The notes: generated by a model from the letters alone, not told the origin. Numbered from the stretch's first letter, positions 27,301 to 37,194 are shown. The stretch: 64,000 nt of DNA from Diphasiastrum complanatum (GCA_029204225.1 CM055102.1:31676607-31740606); one strand, 5' to 3'. Translations and numbers: made by a program.

Positions 27301-27677
27301 GCAGAAAGTCTGATAGTTGAAAACTCCGCAGCTACCTCTTCATCATTGCTGTCTTCCTTTTCACTTCCATTGCTGGGAAGCGCTTTCACTCCAACCCTAG
27401 ATGCAGCAGCAGCATCCTCGCCATCTGCTGAACACACCTCTGCAGCACTAATGTGTGGATGATACTGGGCCTCCTCGTCTAAACCGCCACTCATGATAAT
27501 AATATGGGGCAGATAGCAAGGGGCTTTCTCGCCTACCTCGTCGGCGGCGAACAACTCCTCGTAGCTCTCAGAAATGGCTTCAAAACTCCGTGTGGCATCA
27601 GCAGCAGCGTCAGGGTCTGAATTAGAACCTCTCAAGGCTTTGCCACCGCCCCCGGAAGAAGAAGAAGAAGAAGACAT
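7652..27677 (-). CDS. MON1: MON1 (SAND family) vacuolar fusion protein, 14 exons
   Basis: MON1 pairs with CCZ1 to form the guanine-nucleotide exchange factor for Rab7 on late endosomes, driving Rab5-to-Rab7 conversion and fusion with the vacuole (known for the family). Exons on the minus strand in order: 27677-27072, 22651-22572, 22428-22357, 22201-22162, 21842-21741, 20022-19901, 17292-17160, 15940-15849, 14525-14444, 14230-14166, 9809-9492, 9286-9195, 8758-8694, 7780-7652. All introns are GT-AG, all phases match, and the total is 1998 nt (665 residues plus stop); plant MON1 is usually near 600, the excess being in the Ser/Gly/acidic N-terminus. Landmarks: [19 protein letters not shown] (first longin-type domain), [116 protein letters not shown]. 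Introns carry LINEs and microsatellites, but no exon is broken. It is probably a functional single-copy gene. Confidence 0.95.
8694..8758 (-). CDS. MON1: MON1 exon 13
   Basis: Encodes [20 protein letters not shown] plus K, a signature of the MON1 C-terminal domain. Acceptor TGAGCAG, donor AAG|GTAATG. Confidence 0.95.
9127..9192. repeat. (GA)33 microsatellite at MON1 intron 12 donor
   Basis: A pure GA run on the plus strand, CT on the gene strand. It begins 1-3 nt inside the intron that follows MON1 exon 12. Confidence 0.97.
9195..9286 (-). CDS. MON1: MON1 exon 12
   Basis: Encodes [20 protein letters not shown] and [10 protein letters not shown]. Acceptor GCTGCAG. The donor is G|GTTCTCTC: the 5' splice site runs straight into a long CT repeat, so it is a weak match to the usual GTAAGT/GTATGT. 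Confidence 0.9.
9492..9809 (-). CDS. MON1: MON1 exon 11
   Basis: The longest internal exon (318 bp). Encodes [28 protein letters not shown], a variable linker, then [20 protein letters not shown] and ASEYAAP. Acceptor CGTGCAG, donor AGAG|GTGATA. Confidence 0.94.
10050..10405. repeat. GAACCGT palindrome-rich element in MON1 intron 10
   Basis: At each side (10057-10135 and 10320-10405) are clusters of GAACCGT/ACGGTTC words, including self-complementary GGTTCTCAGAACC and GGTTCTGAGAACC. The middle is AT-rich with TTAATTAA runs. It looks like a small non-autonomous element with sub-terminal palindromes. No target duplication is established. Confidence 0.5.
10426..11590 (+). pseudogene. LINE fragment C: ORF1 piece joined to RT domain
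   Basis: Starts with an ORF1 piece ([38 protein letters not shown]; 10426-10555) homologous to the other two ORF1 copies in this intron. ORF2 sequence follows, with stops: the region before the RT, then RT motifs ([10 protein letters not shown] near 11180, [16 protein letters not shown] near 11320, [20 protein letters not shown] at 11395, [12 protein letters not shown] at 11555). The endonuclease is missing, and the RT ends just before the catalytic FADD-type motif. It lies antisense to MON1 in intron 10. Confidence 0.8.
11591..12765 (+). pseudogene. LINE fragment A: ORF1 (coiled coil, RRM-like) plus endonuclease
   Basis: A continuous ORF (to 12300) gives a coiled coil ([20 protein letters not shown] and on), then [59 protein letters not shown] and [12 protein letters not shown]. 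This order (coiled coil, RRM-like, C-terminal domain) is that of L1 ORF1p of the transposase-22 type. After 12250 the ORF2 endonuclease begins: [32 protein letters not shown], and further APE-type sequence with frameshifts to about 12760. RT is absent. The left junction with fragment C is abrupt, inside the RT sequence. Confidence 0.8.
12770..12868 (-). mobile_element. Short fragment of element T in MON1 intron 10
   Basis: About 100 bp closely matching the plus-strand text at 31563-31680 (shared ACAAATCTATATTC, ATGATTATTCATT, CAATTCTCTAAC, GGAGT.CATTCG), with one gap of about 10 bp. The larger copy at 29640-31880 is read on the minus strand, so this piece has minus sense. Confidence 0.7.
12880..13871 (+). 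pseudogene. LINE fragment B: ORF1 only
   Basis: ORF1 of a second LINE subfamily. A Pro/Ser-rich N-terminus begins near ATG 12959 ([20 protein letters not shown]), with one stop at about 13100. A coiled coil follows ([38 protein letters not shown]), then [20 protein letters not shown], a frameshift near 13540, [40 protein letters not shown] and [15 protein letters not shown], ending at 13871. No endonuclease or RT follows. Confidence 0.8.
14051..14145. repeat. (CT)n(CA)n microsatellite near MON1 exon 10 donor
   Basis: A CT run of about 70 bp followed by a CA run of about 20 bp. On the gene strand it starts about 20 nt after the exon 10 donor. Confidence 0.97.
14166..14230 (-). CDS. MON1: MON1 exon 10
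   Basis: Encodes [20 protein letters not shown] plus Cys. Acceptor TTGGTGCAG, donor CAG|GTTTGG. A GT/GA microsatellite starts about 20 nt into the following intron, which also holds the LINE cluster. Confidence 0.93.
14444..14525 (-). CDS. MON1: MON1 exon 9
   Basis: Encodes [20 protein letters not shown] and AYVQYLE, matching the conserved SPICLPRYN block. Acceptor TTGTACAG, donor GAA|GTGAGT. Confidence 0.93.
15849..15940 (-). CDS. MON1: MON1 exon 8
   Basis: Encodes [20 protein letters not shown] and SSDSF. Acceptor AATGCAG; the donor CAG|GTACGA splits an Arg codon. Confidence 0.94.
17160..17292 (-). CDS. MON1: MON1 exon 7
   Basis: Encodes [20 protein letters not shown] through [12 protein letters not shown]. 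Acceptor CTTCCAG, donor AAG|GTTAGT. Confidence 0.95.
18470..19570 (+). pseudogene. LINE ORF2 3' end in MON1 intron 6
   Basis: RT C-terminal part: [42 protein letters not shown]-like [12 protein letters not shown], then frameshifted sequence to about 19080. A long ORF follows: [40 protein letters not shown], and the C-terminal zinc-knuckle motif [20 protein letters not shown] followed by CPAYYEIRG, the classic Cys-Cys-His-Cys end of plant L1 ORF2. It is the 3' part of a 5'-truncated insertion, antisense to MON1. No clear poly(A) tail is left. Confidence 0.88.
19901..20022 (-). CDS. MON1: MON1 exon 6
   Basis: Encodes [20 protein letters not shown] and [15 protein letters not shown], among the best conserved parts of MON1. 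Acceptor TTATGCAG; the donor TTG|GTATGC splits the Trp codon. Confidence 0.95.
20230..20275. repeat. GTTCTGGAAC palindrome cluster
   Basis: Words CGTTCTGGAAC, GCGTTCCAGAAC and CGTTCTAGA lie in alternating orientation. A related word, GCGTTCTGGAACGTGCATTCC, lies at 23570-23590 in MON1 intron 1. Possibly another small non-autonomous family. Confidence 0.4.
20659..20674. repeat. 16-C homopolymer
   Basis: Run of C in MON1 intron 5, flanked by CA- and G-rich sequence. Length may be uncertain in the assembly. Confidence 0.9.
21741..21842 (-). CDS. MON1: MON1 exon 5
   Basis: Encodes [19 protein letters not shown] through QLELLHGQ, 34 codons in phase 0. Acceptor GTTTCAG, donor CAG|GTATTT. It completes the first longin-type region. 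Confidence 0.93.
22162..22201 (-). CDS. MON1: MON1 exon 4 (40 bp)
   Basis: Very short exon encoding [13 protein letters not shown], aligned with the VKAGNHQ region of plant MON1. Acceptor TATGACAG, donor CAG|GTTTGT. It was found only by phase and motif continuity. Confidence 0.9.
22357..22428 (-). CDS. MON1: MON1 exon 3
   Basis: Acceptor GCTACAG. Encodes [20 protein letters not shown], a conserved MON1 segment. Donor AACAG|GTCTGT. Confidence 0.93.
22572..22651 (-). CDS. MON1: MON1 exon 2
   Basis: Acceptor TTTTGCAG. Encodes [20 protein letters not shown] and then GKPIYSR, the start of the first longin-type domain. The donor GTTGGATT splits the Arg codon (AG|A). Confidence 0.93.
24356..24422. 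repeat. (TG)n microsatellite with short telomere-like CCCTAA tail
   Basis: A TG run at 24356-24397, followed within 10 bp by AAACCCTAACCCTAAT, about two telomere-type units, inside MON1 intron 1. Confidence 0.85.
24625..25365. mobile_element. Candidate non-autonomous element in MON1 intron 1
   Basis: Both ends carry TTCGAACC/GGTTCGAA-type words and the same word CAATTCGAAAG (24657 and 25349). Between them is a GC-rich stretch with six or more copies of GCTCGTTACCTCCT (24765-24905), a doubled CCCGAAGGTTCCCA.ATTTCCGC, then GA- and TG-rich runs. There is no coding sequence I would defend. The GC content and repeat make-up differ sharply from the AT-rich intron around it. Confidence 0.5.
25366..27071. 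other. MON1 intron 1, remaining part; nothing recognised
   Basis: AT-rich intronic sequence. It has short repeated phrases (for example TTTCAAAG.GCAAAGAGATT near 26870 and a related phrase near 27018) but no gene, RNA or element I can support. Confidence 0.5.
27072..27677 (-). CDS. MON1: MON1 exon 1
   Basis: Codes for residues 1-202. The start is ATG at 27677 ([12 protein letters not shown]). An upstream in-frame TTG exists but no earlier ATG is needed. The exon is Ser/Gly-rich, then acidic ([15 protein letters not shown]), and ends at PGKRHPDE, which aligns with the conserved PGKRH motif of plant MON1. Donor GAG|GTCAGT, phase 0. Confidence 0.9.
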
Positions 27678-28200
27678 AAACGAGAATGCAATCAAGATTG
27701 GCTATCAAAACTAGGTTTCGTCCATTCTTGTGGTTGCATCCTCCTCGCTTCTGCTGCTTGATTCTTTCTAACGCAGGCGGTTGAGCATGGAATCCATCCC
27801 TTCATGCATGTATCAGTCGATCGGGTGGTTGAAGAAGAGATTAAATCTCATCGCGATTATTATCTATAGCAGCTGAGATGGATGAGGAATGGATGAGTAC
27901 GTTGGTAGCATAAGATTTCTGTATGCCGATAGAGCTGACTGCAAAGGGGGGTCATTCCGTTGGGTCTTGCTGCCACCCTGCGCCTCCCTGTCTCGTCCCC
28001 GTGGCCTCCCTCATCCCCCATGCATCGCTCTCCTCTCCATGTCCATGGCATCCCTCATGCCCTGCCCATGGCACCCTCTCAGTTCGTGGCAGCCATCCCC
28101 TGGTGGTCATCAGTCGCCCTCGCCCTACAGCCCACAATCGTTGCAGGCTGCCCACTCCCCCACAGCCAAAAAAAACATGCTGCAAAGTTCCCCCAAAAAA
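27678..28200 (-). promoter_or_regulatory. Upstream region of MON1
   Basis: Holds the presumed 5' leader and promoter of MON1. A C-rich patch at 27950-28150 contains repeated CCATGGCA/CCTCCCTCATCCC words. No certain TATA box or known element was identified, so promoter assignment rests on position only. Confidence 0.35.
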
Positions 28201-28946
28201 AATGCATGTGCCTTCCACATCTAGATTTCAACTTTATGCATTTTATACATCATCTATTGAAGTGACTTCTTTATTGAACCCACCCAATCATGTACATCTA
28301 TAGAGAATTGAGGGAATCTATATGTGATGAAATATTTGGTGTTCATACCTTGATTAGTGTGTGTGTTAGCTTTGAAACCAATATTGTCATTATCATGAAA
28401 ACAAATTGTTTGTATTTACTAGATGATGGCAAACAATAACTAATGTGAAGCTTTTTAACCTCAAGTTTTTTTATTCAATTTTTATTTTAGACTTCTAACA
28501 CATCTAGGTAATATGACGTTTCCAAATGTGAACTGGTGAGCCGATCATGCAATGGAAGTACTATTTCAATGATGGAGAAAACTCATGGAGTGAACGGTGT
28601 TTTCTTTGAGAGACCTTTAGCAGGACATATGTTCTTAGCTAGCAATGAAATTCTCTCCGAACAAATGGATTACTTTATTTCCCTTTTATTTTCCACCTTC
28701 GATATAGATAAGTTAGTTTATGTGATCATTTTGATAAATTTAGTCATGTTATTACTACCCCTCTCATAGATATAGACAATTGTAGTTTTGTTCATTTTTC
28801 AGATTTTGTACATTCCCAACCTTCTCTCAAACAAAAGCACAATAGGAAATTTTGAAATTACATGAGAGCTTTAAAAAAATTACAAAATGTAGTATTTACA
28901 ATAAAAAAATGTCATCTTCCAATAAAAGACATGGCATTTATTTATT
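28201..28946. other. Intergenic, nothing recognised
   Basis: AT-rich. Short open frames (for example 28536-28769) show no family motif, and no element ends were seen. Confidence 0.4.
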
Positions 28947-29452
28947 TTATCTCTGTTGAAGTACCAGAAGATGAGCCCGCTGGTTCATCTTCATTAGGTT
29001 TACCTACTATCCTTTCATATGTTCCAATGGATGTAGATGAAGATGACATAGGTATAGGTGTTGATTTTGAAGCTGAAATGGCTTCTGAATTTGAGCAGAC
29101 TACTTGTTGCTCAATAATTTTGTCTGATTGTAAATCTTTGAAAACTCCTTTTAAAGGGAAAACTTTACTGGATCTTCCTGTATATATTATAAATAATGAT
29201 AGTTATATATCGTTCAATGATATTGAAGATGTTTTTGATTTGAGAGAAGATGAAATCTTCTCAGTTTTTTCAAAAGAATTGTTAGAATTTTCAGACATTA
29301 TTGATTATGATTATGATGATCTCGAGGCCGAGATTGATATTGTGAAGGATGGAAAATGGAAATCTAGCAAGGAGGCATTGGATGCCATGACGAAAAAATA
29401 CAAAGCTTATTTTGAAACCTTGGCGAGTGAAGAAGAATTTTTGGAGTTTTAG
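28947..29452 (+). CDS. Uncharacterised acidic ORF or exon
   Basis: A stop-free frame of about 165 codons with very acidic composition: VEVPEDEPAGSSSLGLPTIL, VPMDVDEDDIGIGVDFEAEM, DIIDYDYDDLEAEIDIVKDG, ending in KAYFETLASEEEFLEF. The frame extends upstream to 28862, but the AT-rich first part looks intronic, and an acceptor may lie near 28950-28967. A weakly similar start (QIPDDEKVV) occurs at about 63440. It converges tail to tail with element T copy A. Function unknown. Confidence 0.4.
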
Positions 29453-29639
29453 AAAATGTATCCACCAAGGATTTGTCATGAACTAGTCTAGTGGTGGCCA
29501 CGACATTACAACAAAAAATAACGATTATCTTGTAAGTTGAGACCTTATACTTTAGTTATTGTTCTATTTTTTGTAATTGTGATTTTTACCTTTCAATCTA
29601 AATATATCTTTTATTACTCTTCTTTACAGAATAACATCG

Positions 29640-31880
29640 AAGTAGATTTCTTTGCTATAAGACGAGGAGGTCTTCACGAGGGATCGGGAGTTGTTGGGGG
29701 CACAAGGATGCATCTCTTGTCTATTATTTGAAGAATTTTGTAAATAATGAAATTCGTATATATCATACAAGTTATTTTCAATGGTGAAATTCCCTTTATG
29801 TAATTCTACGTTTGAAAGAACTTCTTTCAACCTCTTAATAGCTGATTTAGTCAGACTCCGGTTTTGTATTCCATGCAAAATATGCAGATAAATAAGTTTT
29901 TCAATAATACGAACCTCAGCATTCAATGTGCATATGTGAACATGTTTTAATGGAATTGGCAGCACACTTTTCATATTTGGATCTTCTGCTTCTCGTGTTG
30001 TGGGCCAATGTTTGGTCGTCCCAAATTCATATTGTAGCAATCCTTGATGCAATAAAGACATGGATGCTTTGATGTAGCCCCATGAGAGACATTATACATA
30101 CCTTTCAATGTTTTCAAATCGCTTGCAAGGTGCCATTGAATTTGAAAACTTCCATGGTTTTCGACTGTAATTTTTTTACTTTTTAAACGTCTCTTTATAA
30201 TCTCACCATCATTTGTATGTGAAAATATCCATAAAAGTATTTTATGGTCCTCTTTCAAGACCTATAGAGAAGCAAGTAATGCATCACATGTTAATAATAA
30301 AAGACAATGTATTCAATGTTAATAATGATACTTAAAAATAAAACTGAAAACTGAAAAATATACCTAGAATGCAGCCAACCACCATATGTGATTTTCCAAT
30401 TGAACACTAAACGTTTGATCATTGGTATCTGAAATTTTGTTCATCAAAGTGACACTCGTTCCAATTTTTGACTTTTGATGATTTTGGATTCATCTAATTT
30501 CATTACAATAATAATCTTTCCATTTACTTGATGTTCATCTAGTTTATAGAATCGAATAATGTATTTTAGAACATTTTCAAACAAAATATCATTGCAATTG
30601 TTGTAATTGAGCTCACCACTTTCTGATTTGTATAAATCAGTTATATGAAGTGGTTGGTCAACTACTTTGAACATCCCGTCATTATAATAATTTCTTGCTA
30701 ATCTTACCCGATATGGACGAGGAAGATAAATTTCTTAACCATCACTTGAGAAAAAGCATTTCTGCTTATTCCAGAATCATCACATGCACTTGTATCACAT
30801 TTTCATCCAAGTAAGTTTGAACCTTATTCAAAACAATCTATGCAATTTTTTTTTTCATTTTTTCGAATCGAGCATTTTTCATCATTGTCTTTGCTGACTT
30901 TTTTGATAGAACATGGCTTAAAGATTCTCCAATGCATGAACGATCTGTTAAATAGTTCTTTTCCACCAAACATGATATGCAACAAACATATAAAACTCAA
31001 ATTATGTTTAATAAATTGATAATGCATATTATCAAATGCAAATTAAACTTAAATGACAAATACAAATAAAATAAACTTTATAAGAAAACATATTTGACTA
31101 TTCGAATCCTTTTCTTCTGATTGCTACTATGTGTAGATAAGTCATCAATATTCTTGACTCTCTTTCTTTTCCTTTTCATCATTGTCTTTTTGATAACGTG
31201 TACATCAACAATAGAATTTAAACTGTCGGATCGCAACTTTTTCAAGGATTCTAGCATATCTTGGTTTGAGCCCCGAAGACTAATGACTGTAGCATTCAAT
31301 TCTGATATAAAATGCTTGAATGCAATGTTTTCATCACTAGTGTACATAATGAAACAATTGTTGATTAGCACATTGCAATTGTTGATTAGCAAACTGTACT
31401 TGTTGATTAAGGCAAGATACGCTATGTATTATAATATCACGCAACCTTTGACAATATCCAAGTAATCCGCTATGTCTTTCACATACAAAATTGAGAAGAT
31501 GAGTTATGGATTTGAAATCTGGACACAAATTGGTAGTTGGATCTCTAGGATAAATTGATCCATCCACTCACAAATCTATATTCTTATGATTATTCATTTT
31601 CAATTCTCTAACTATTGCATCAACATTCTCTATAGCTTTCCATTTTTTTAAATAAAAATGGAGTACATTCGATAGGAAGTGCAATATGCAAATGGAACAT
31701 TGTCATTGTTGAAAGCTACAATACGTAAATGCTTCAAACTAAAATAAGTCAAACTGAATAGATCTAGCATACCTTACTTTTGTAATGTCTATGTCGTGCT
31801 GAAAATTGTCCGCTCTCATATTTTATCTTTAAGCATACAAAGACTTCAAAAGTGCTCATAGTACTCTCGCTTCAGTTTTT
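29640..31880 (-). mobile_element. Element T copy A: unrecognised transposase-like gene, broken
   Basis: On the minus strand, exon-like blocks follow in order. NFQHDIDITK ends at about 31785. IDLxVDGSIYPRDPTTNLCP with FVCERHSGLLGYCQRL lies at 31600-31460. A helix-rich part with a basic patch (KKTMMKRKRKRVKNIDDL) lies at 31390-31110. VKYIIRFYKLD-like sequence with KIIIVMKLDESKIIKSQKLE and WWLAAF lies at 30674-30370. Then a 100-nt gap with splice-like ends, and VLKEDHKILLWIF, SFQIQWHLASDLKTLKGMYN and GATSKHPCLYC at 30270-30050. After a frameshift comes SVLPIPLKHVHICTLNAEVR with IIEKLIYLHILHGIQN, to about 29760. Stops and frameshifts show decay. The DLK and PCLYC motifs suggest a DNA-transposase catalytic region, but the superfamily is not known to me. 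Confidence 0.6.
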
Positions 31881-32502
31881 GCAGTGAGCACACCAAGATT
31901 TACAATGATACTCTTAAAGCTCTAGTCTTGAATTTTGAAACGAACATGTAGAGAAGTTATTATATCTCATGCTTAGCTAATTAATGTCTGAAGTTAACCA
32001 TAGTAGTTAAACGTCGGGCAAGGCCGGAAACGATGAGGCATTAAGTTAGAGGCATAGATCACGAGGTGAAAATCATGAACTACATCATGATGAGAGGTGC
32101 AAATTTAGGGGTCCAATCATGATGTAGAAAGTCAATAAAGTTAAAATTCTGATAACATCTAGTGCAGTATGCAGATCACATCAATCAATCACCATAGCCA
32201 CTTCTCACAAGCTCTCAAAGATGGCACAACAAACATTATAGATTAAAAGAGAAAACTATATATATACCAAAAGCCCCAACATGCATGGGCTCGACAAGTG
32301 TCAACACACTAAAATAGGCACCTCTTTGATTAATAGGCCCAACATAGGCTAAAAGACTGACAAACTCAGGACATGCTCCTGAGTATAGCAAATGCCGTCA
32401 AAAATATATTGTACATGCTAATTTTCCTACGTGTGGCTACTTGGCTAACCCAAGTAGATGACTACGAGACTAGTGCCCGACTGATATGACGATAGTGGGT
32501 TG

Positions 32503-33045
32503 TGAGAGATTTCAACTAGTTTAGTCAAAATTGCTACATTTGTTTATATGGCATTTGAGGCCAATTTCATATTAGACTTAGAGTTTGACTTTACAAACTT
32601 ATATTAGTCTAAAAGCATTTGAATAAACACTTTTTGAAAGTGTGGGAAATCATATTAGACAAGTTTTAGTAGATTCAAATTTGAGTAGTAGAGACATTGA
32701 ATCTAGTCACAATAATAGTAGGGTTTTCTATCATGGAGAGAAACCAAAGTTTAAACTTAGGTTTGGACATGTTATAAAAGGTTGTAACTCGTGGGAAGAG
32801 AGGATACTCTTTCTCTCTTATCTCATTCATGCTTATACATGGTTTGCTTGGGTTCTACTATCCATTGGTGCACTATACTTGTGATATCTTGCAATTCTAT
32901 GTGTAGATCAAGATCTATTAGAGTTTGCATTTCATTCTTAGTGTAGATGCTAATTTTTCTACATTGGCAAGATTGGTGAGTTGCTTGTTTTTCTAACCAA
33001 AGATCAATTTGTAGATTTGGATCTTAATGAATCTCAAATATATCA
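32503..33045 (+). repeat. 5' LTR of copia I
   Basis: Begins TGAGAGATTTCAAC and ends CTCAAATATATCA. Matches 35254-35979 over its whole length apart from two expansions in the 3' copy. Contains a short TCTTTCTCTCT tract at the site of the long CT repeat in the 3' LTR. Confidence 0.9.
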
Positions 33046-33047
33046 CA

Positions 33048-33060
33048 CGGTATCAGAGCT
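33048..33060 (+). other. Primer-binding site of copia I
   Basis: CGGTATCAGAGCT lies just after the LTR end. It matches the 3' end complement of initiator-Met tRNA (TGGTATCAGAGC) except the first base, as usual for plant copia elements. Confidence 0.85.
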
Positions 33061-33752
33061 TGTATTTTAGGTTATGAAAAAAGCAATCACACCTATCAAT
33101 GATTTGGAGAAGGTATCAATGCTAGAGCATGCTAGATTGGATTCTACACCAAAATCGAGTTTCCTGCATATGTAGATTGAATCTTTTGTAGATCAAAACT
33201 CTATTTAGGATTATATTCTTGTTCAATTTCGATTTCATACATTATATACTAAAAATGGCCAATTTTTAGAGCATTGGAAAAGCCTCAGTGGTGGCTACAA
33301 GATTGCATATCAAGTTATTGGCAATTGCATGTAGAATTTGAAATAATCAATTTTTTGTGATTTTGTCAAAGCTCTAATTTTGATTGGATCTCTAGATTGT
33401 GATTACTGAACTTCATTTGAGTGTGTTTCAATCTTAGGAAGTGGCAAGAATCATCAGATTGAGGATAGATCAGAGGTTGATCAAGATTTCACTATACCAT
33501 GTGTTGATTTGCTTGGTATAAGTGCTAGAAGAGAATTGAGAAGTTTCATATATTTGTGATTTCCTTTTGAAAACATTTGTTGTTGTCCAAAGGAGTACGT
33601 TGTGCATTGAAACAGGTCGAAAGAGAGGATTGGGTCAGTGGTCTTTACAAAAAGGGTAAGCAGCTTCTAAAAATTATTTTGCTTTCCTCACCTCTTTTGA
33701 TGAACCTACATGTGTAGATGAAGCAAGGGACAAAGAGTAGTGGATCCATGCA

Positions 33753-35235
33753 ATGAATCTTGAATATCAAGCTCTTATGAAGAATGGAACATGGAGGTTG
33801 GTGGAGTTACCTAAGGACAAGAAAGCTATTGGATGCAAATGGATCTTCAAAGTGAAGACAAACCAAGATGGATCTATCAACAAGTACAAGGAAATGTTGG
33901 TGGCAAAAGGATATGCTCAAGAACATGGTATTGACTATGATGAAACCTTTACACCCGTGGCAAAGATGTTGAGTATTTGGGTCATCATTTCTCTTGCTAC
34001 TCTTTATGGATGGGATCTATGGCAATTGGATATTACAAATGTATTTTTGAATGGTGATCTTGAGGAGGAAGTGTACATGGAGCAACTCGAGAGCTACATT
34101 TCTTCTACAAAGCCAAAGCATGTGTGGTTAACTCAAAAGAGTTTGTATGGCCTTAAGCAAGTACCAAGGAGTTGGTATGCTAAGCTTAGCACCTTTTTCT
34201 ATCTCAAGGCTTGTTATGAGTGAGTATGATCATTCACTTTATTATAGGTTTGCTGAAAATGATGTTACCATCTTGCTAATCTATGTGGATGATATCATCT
34301 TGAGTGGTGAAAACAATCAAGATGTGGAGGATATCAAGAGTGCTCTTAAAAAGGAATTTGAGGTGCATGATCTTGGTCACTTGCATTACATCTTAGGAAT
34401 AGAGGTGATTAGATCTTATCAAGCAACTTTCATTTGTCAAGAGAAGTATGCTAATTCTATTCTAGAAAGATTTCATATGGTAGATGCAAAAGCTTGTGAT
34501 ACACCAATAGAGTCTCATGTAAAGCTAATTATAAGAGGTAATGAAAGATCCTTCAAAGACATTACTCTCTATAGGAAACTAGTTGGTTCACTCATCTATC
34601 TAACCATTACTAGACCAGATCTAAGCTATTGTGTTGAAAGATTGAGTCAATTCATACATGATCCTAGTGAGGAGCATTGGAAGCTAGGAAAATGAGTTTT
34701 GAGGTATATCATGAGAACTCGAGATTTTGGCATATTGTATGAGAGATCATCATCTAACTTGTTTGGATTTTCAGATTCGGACTATGCTGGAGATACAATG
34801 GATAGGAAATCCATAAGTGCTTATTGTATTTTCATAGGTGATGGAGCTATATCATGGATGTCAAAGAAACAAGCCACTATCTCATTGTCATCTAGTGAGG
34901 TCGAGTACAAAGCACTTACACATTGCACAAAGGAGATTATATGGATCAAGAGGATGATCAAGGATCTTCACTTGATGGACTTTCTAGAGAGTCCAATCAT
35001 CTTTTGTGACAACCTATTAGCCCAAAAGTTGGCAACCAATCCTATCTTTCATGCTAGGAGCAAGCATATTGAGGTGGCATATCACTTTGTGAGGGAGCAA
35101 GTCATGTCAAAGGAGGTGGACCCTCAACATGTTTCTTCAAGGGAATGTGTAGCTGATATCTTCACCAAAGCATTGGGAAAGGACTTGTTTATGAGCATAG
35201 GACATCACTTGGAGTGTTATCAAAATCCATGCTAA
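33753..35235 (+). pseudogene. Copia I reverse transcriptase-RNase H
   Basis: RT starts with ALMKNGTWRLVELPKDKKAI and KWIFKVKTNQDGSINKYK. It continues with YDETFTPVAKM, WQLDITNVFLNGDLEEEVYM and SLYGLKQVPRSWYAKL. The frame shifts near 34200. The catalytic motif IYVDDIIL (34280) and KKEFEVHDLGHLHYILGIEV follow. A TGA interrupts at 34693. RNase H has FSDSDYAGDTMDRKS, ISLSSSEVEYKAL, FCDNLLAQKLATNPIFHARS, KHIEVAYHFVREQV and ADIFTKALGKD. One frameshift and one stop make it inactive. Confidence 0.93.
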
Positions 35236-35243
35236 AACTAGTT

Positions 35244-35253
35244 GAAGAGGGAG
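35244..35253 (+). other. Polypurine tract of copia I
   Basis: GAAGAGGGAG directly before the TG of the 3' LTR. Confidence 0.85.
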
Positions 35254-35979
<726 letters not shown>

Positions 35980-36189
35980 TAGGGTCACATTCCGATCACT
36001 ACTGAAAACAATAAGCTGACTAACTGTACATTTATTACAGTATCACATTTGAAGCTTATAATAATGAATCAGATCAAAACTGATTTCTAACTAATAAATA
36101 AGGTTTAATCATTCTAGAGCATTTACTTATGCTAGATCTCATGCTACTACTATGTGGTAGAGCTCTCTTATTGTACATACAAGTTTTTG

Positions 36190-36800
36190 TGGAGAAATCT
36201 ATGTGATACACCTTGTTTTTCCTCACATTCTCTCTCTACTTGCGGGCTCACTCACTTTCTCTCTCTACCCGAGAGTAGGCTATTTCTCTCTCTCTAAAAG
36301 CATGTTGAGAACTTAGTTAGATTCATGATTTTTCACCTACACATATTCTCAGATTCATAGTTCAATGTTTCAAATTTTGGCTTGCACATAGCGAATGGCG
36401 TGCGAAGGATTTCAGATCATTCAAGATCCAATCCATATCCTTGATCTTTGGTTACAATAAGGAACAAACCAACAATCCTGCCAATGTAGAAAAATCAGCA
36501 TCTACATACAAAATGAGATGCAAGTTCTAAGAGATACTGATTAAACATGAACCAAAACATAAAATATGGTTGCTTTCATGTACTTTGATTTCTTTGAGTG
36601 CCAATTGAATGTGGATTCATTATGCATGAAATTGTGCTCTTGCCTTGGAATTAATCTAGGAAGATTGTAGGATACAATCTAGGATCTGGTTGATAGATCT
36701 ATGTGCACTCACAAATTACCTTAAAAGATCATTGTGGGTGGTGGGCAGGTCTTCACATGTGTGAAACCTTCACATGATTGACACACTTACGCCTTTCATA
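36190..36800. repeat. LTR-like remnants
   Basis: 36240-36300 has the TCTCTCTCTACCCGAG phrases seen in the LTRs of copia II. 36478-36530 is an inverted, imperfect match to the end of the copia I LTR (CCAATGTAGAAAAATCAGCA). 36610-36780 resembles the last part of the copia II LTR (TTGTGCTCTTGCCTT, TTCACATG). They look like pieces of at least two decayed LTRs. Confidence 0.5.
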
Positions 36801-37194
36801 TTTCTCACATGATTGATGTACTTATTTTATTATTGTCATGACAATGAATCAACCCAAGCATATGGAGTAATTTGAAACCATGTATTGGCACACAATACAT
36901 ATTTGCTTTTAGGAAGTGATTACCACTAAGTCTTGACAAAGTATGCTTGAAATGATAGATTGTTGTCATCCATTCCATCAACATATGATCTTCATCATAC
37001 AGTTTGGATTCCTTTTCCTGAAGATATATAATATCTTTGAGCGACAAATGTGACTTTAAGTTAGGGTTTATCTCATCATTTTAGCATTTACACATTTGGA
37101 AATTAGTAGTACTCCATATGATATATTTCATCTCTTCACATATATTTTATCTCTTCACAAATATTTCATATAGAAAATCCATTTCCTTTCCAAA

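Noticed and set aside
27889-28303. Overlapping Pro/His/Ser-rich ORFs upstream of MON1
   Set aside because: All frames are open only because the patch is C-rich; no motif or splice evidence.
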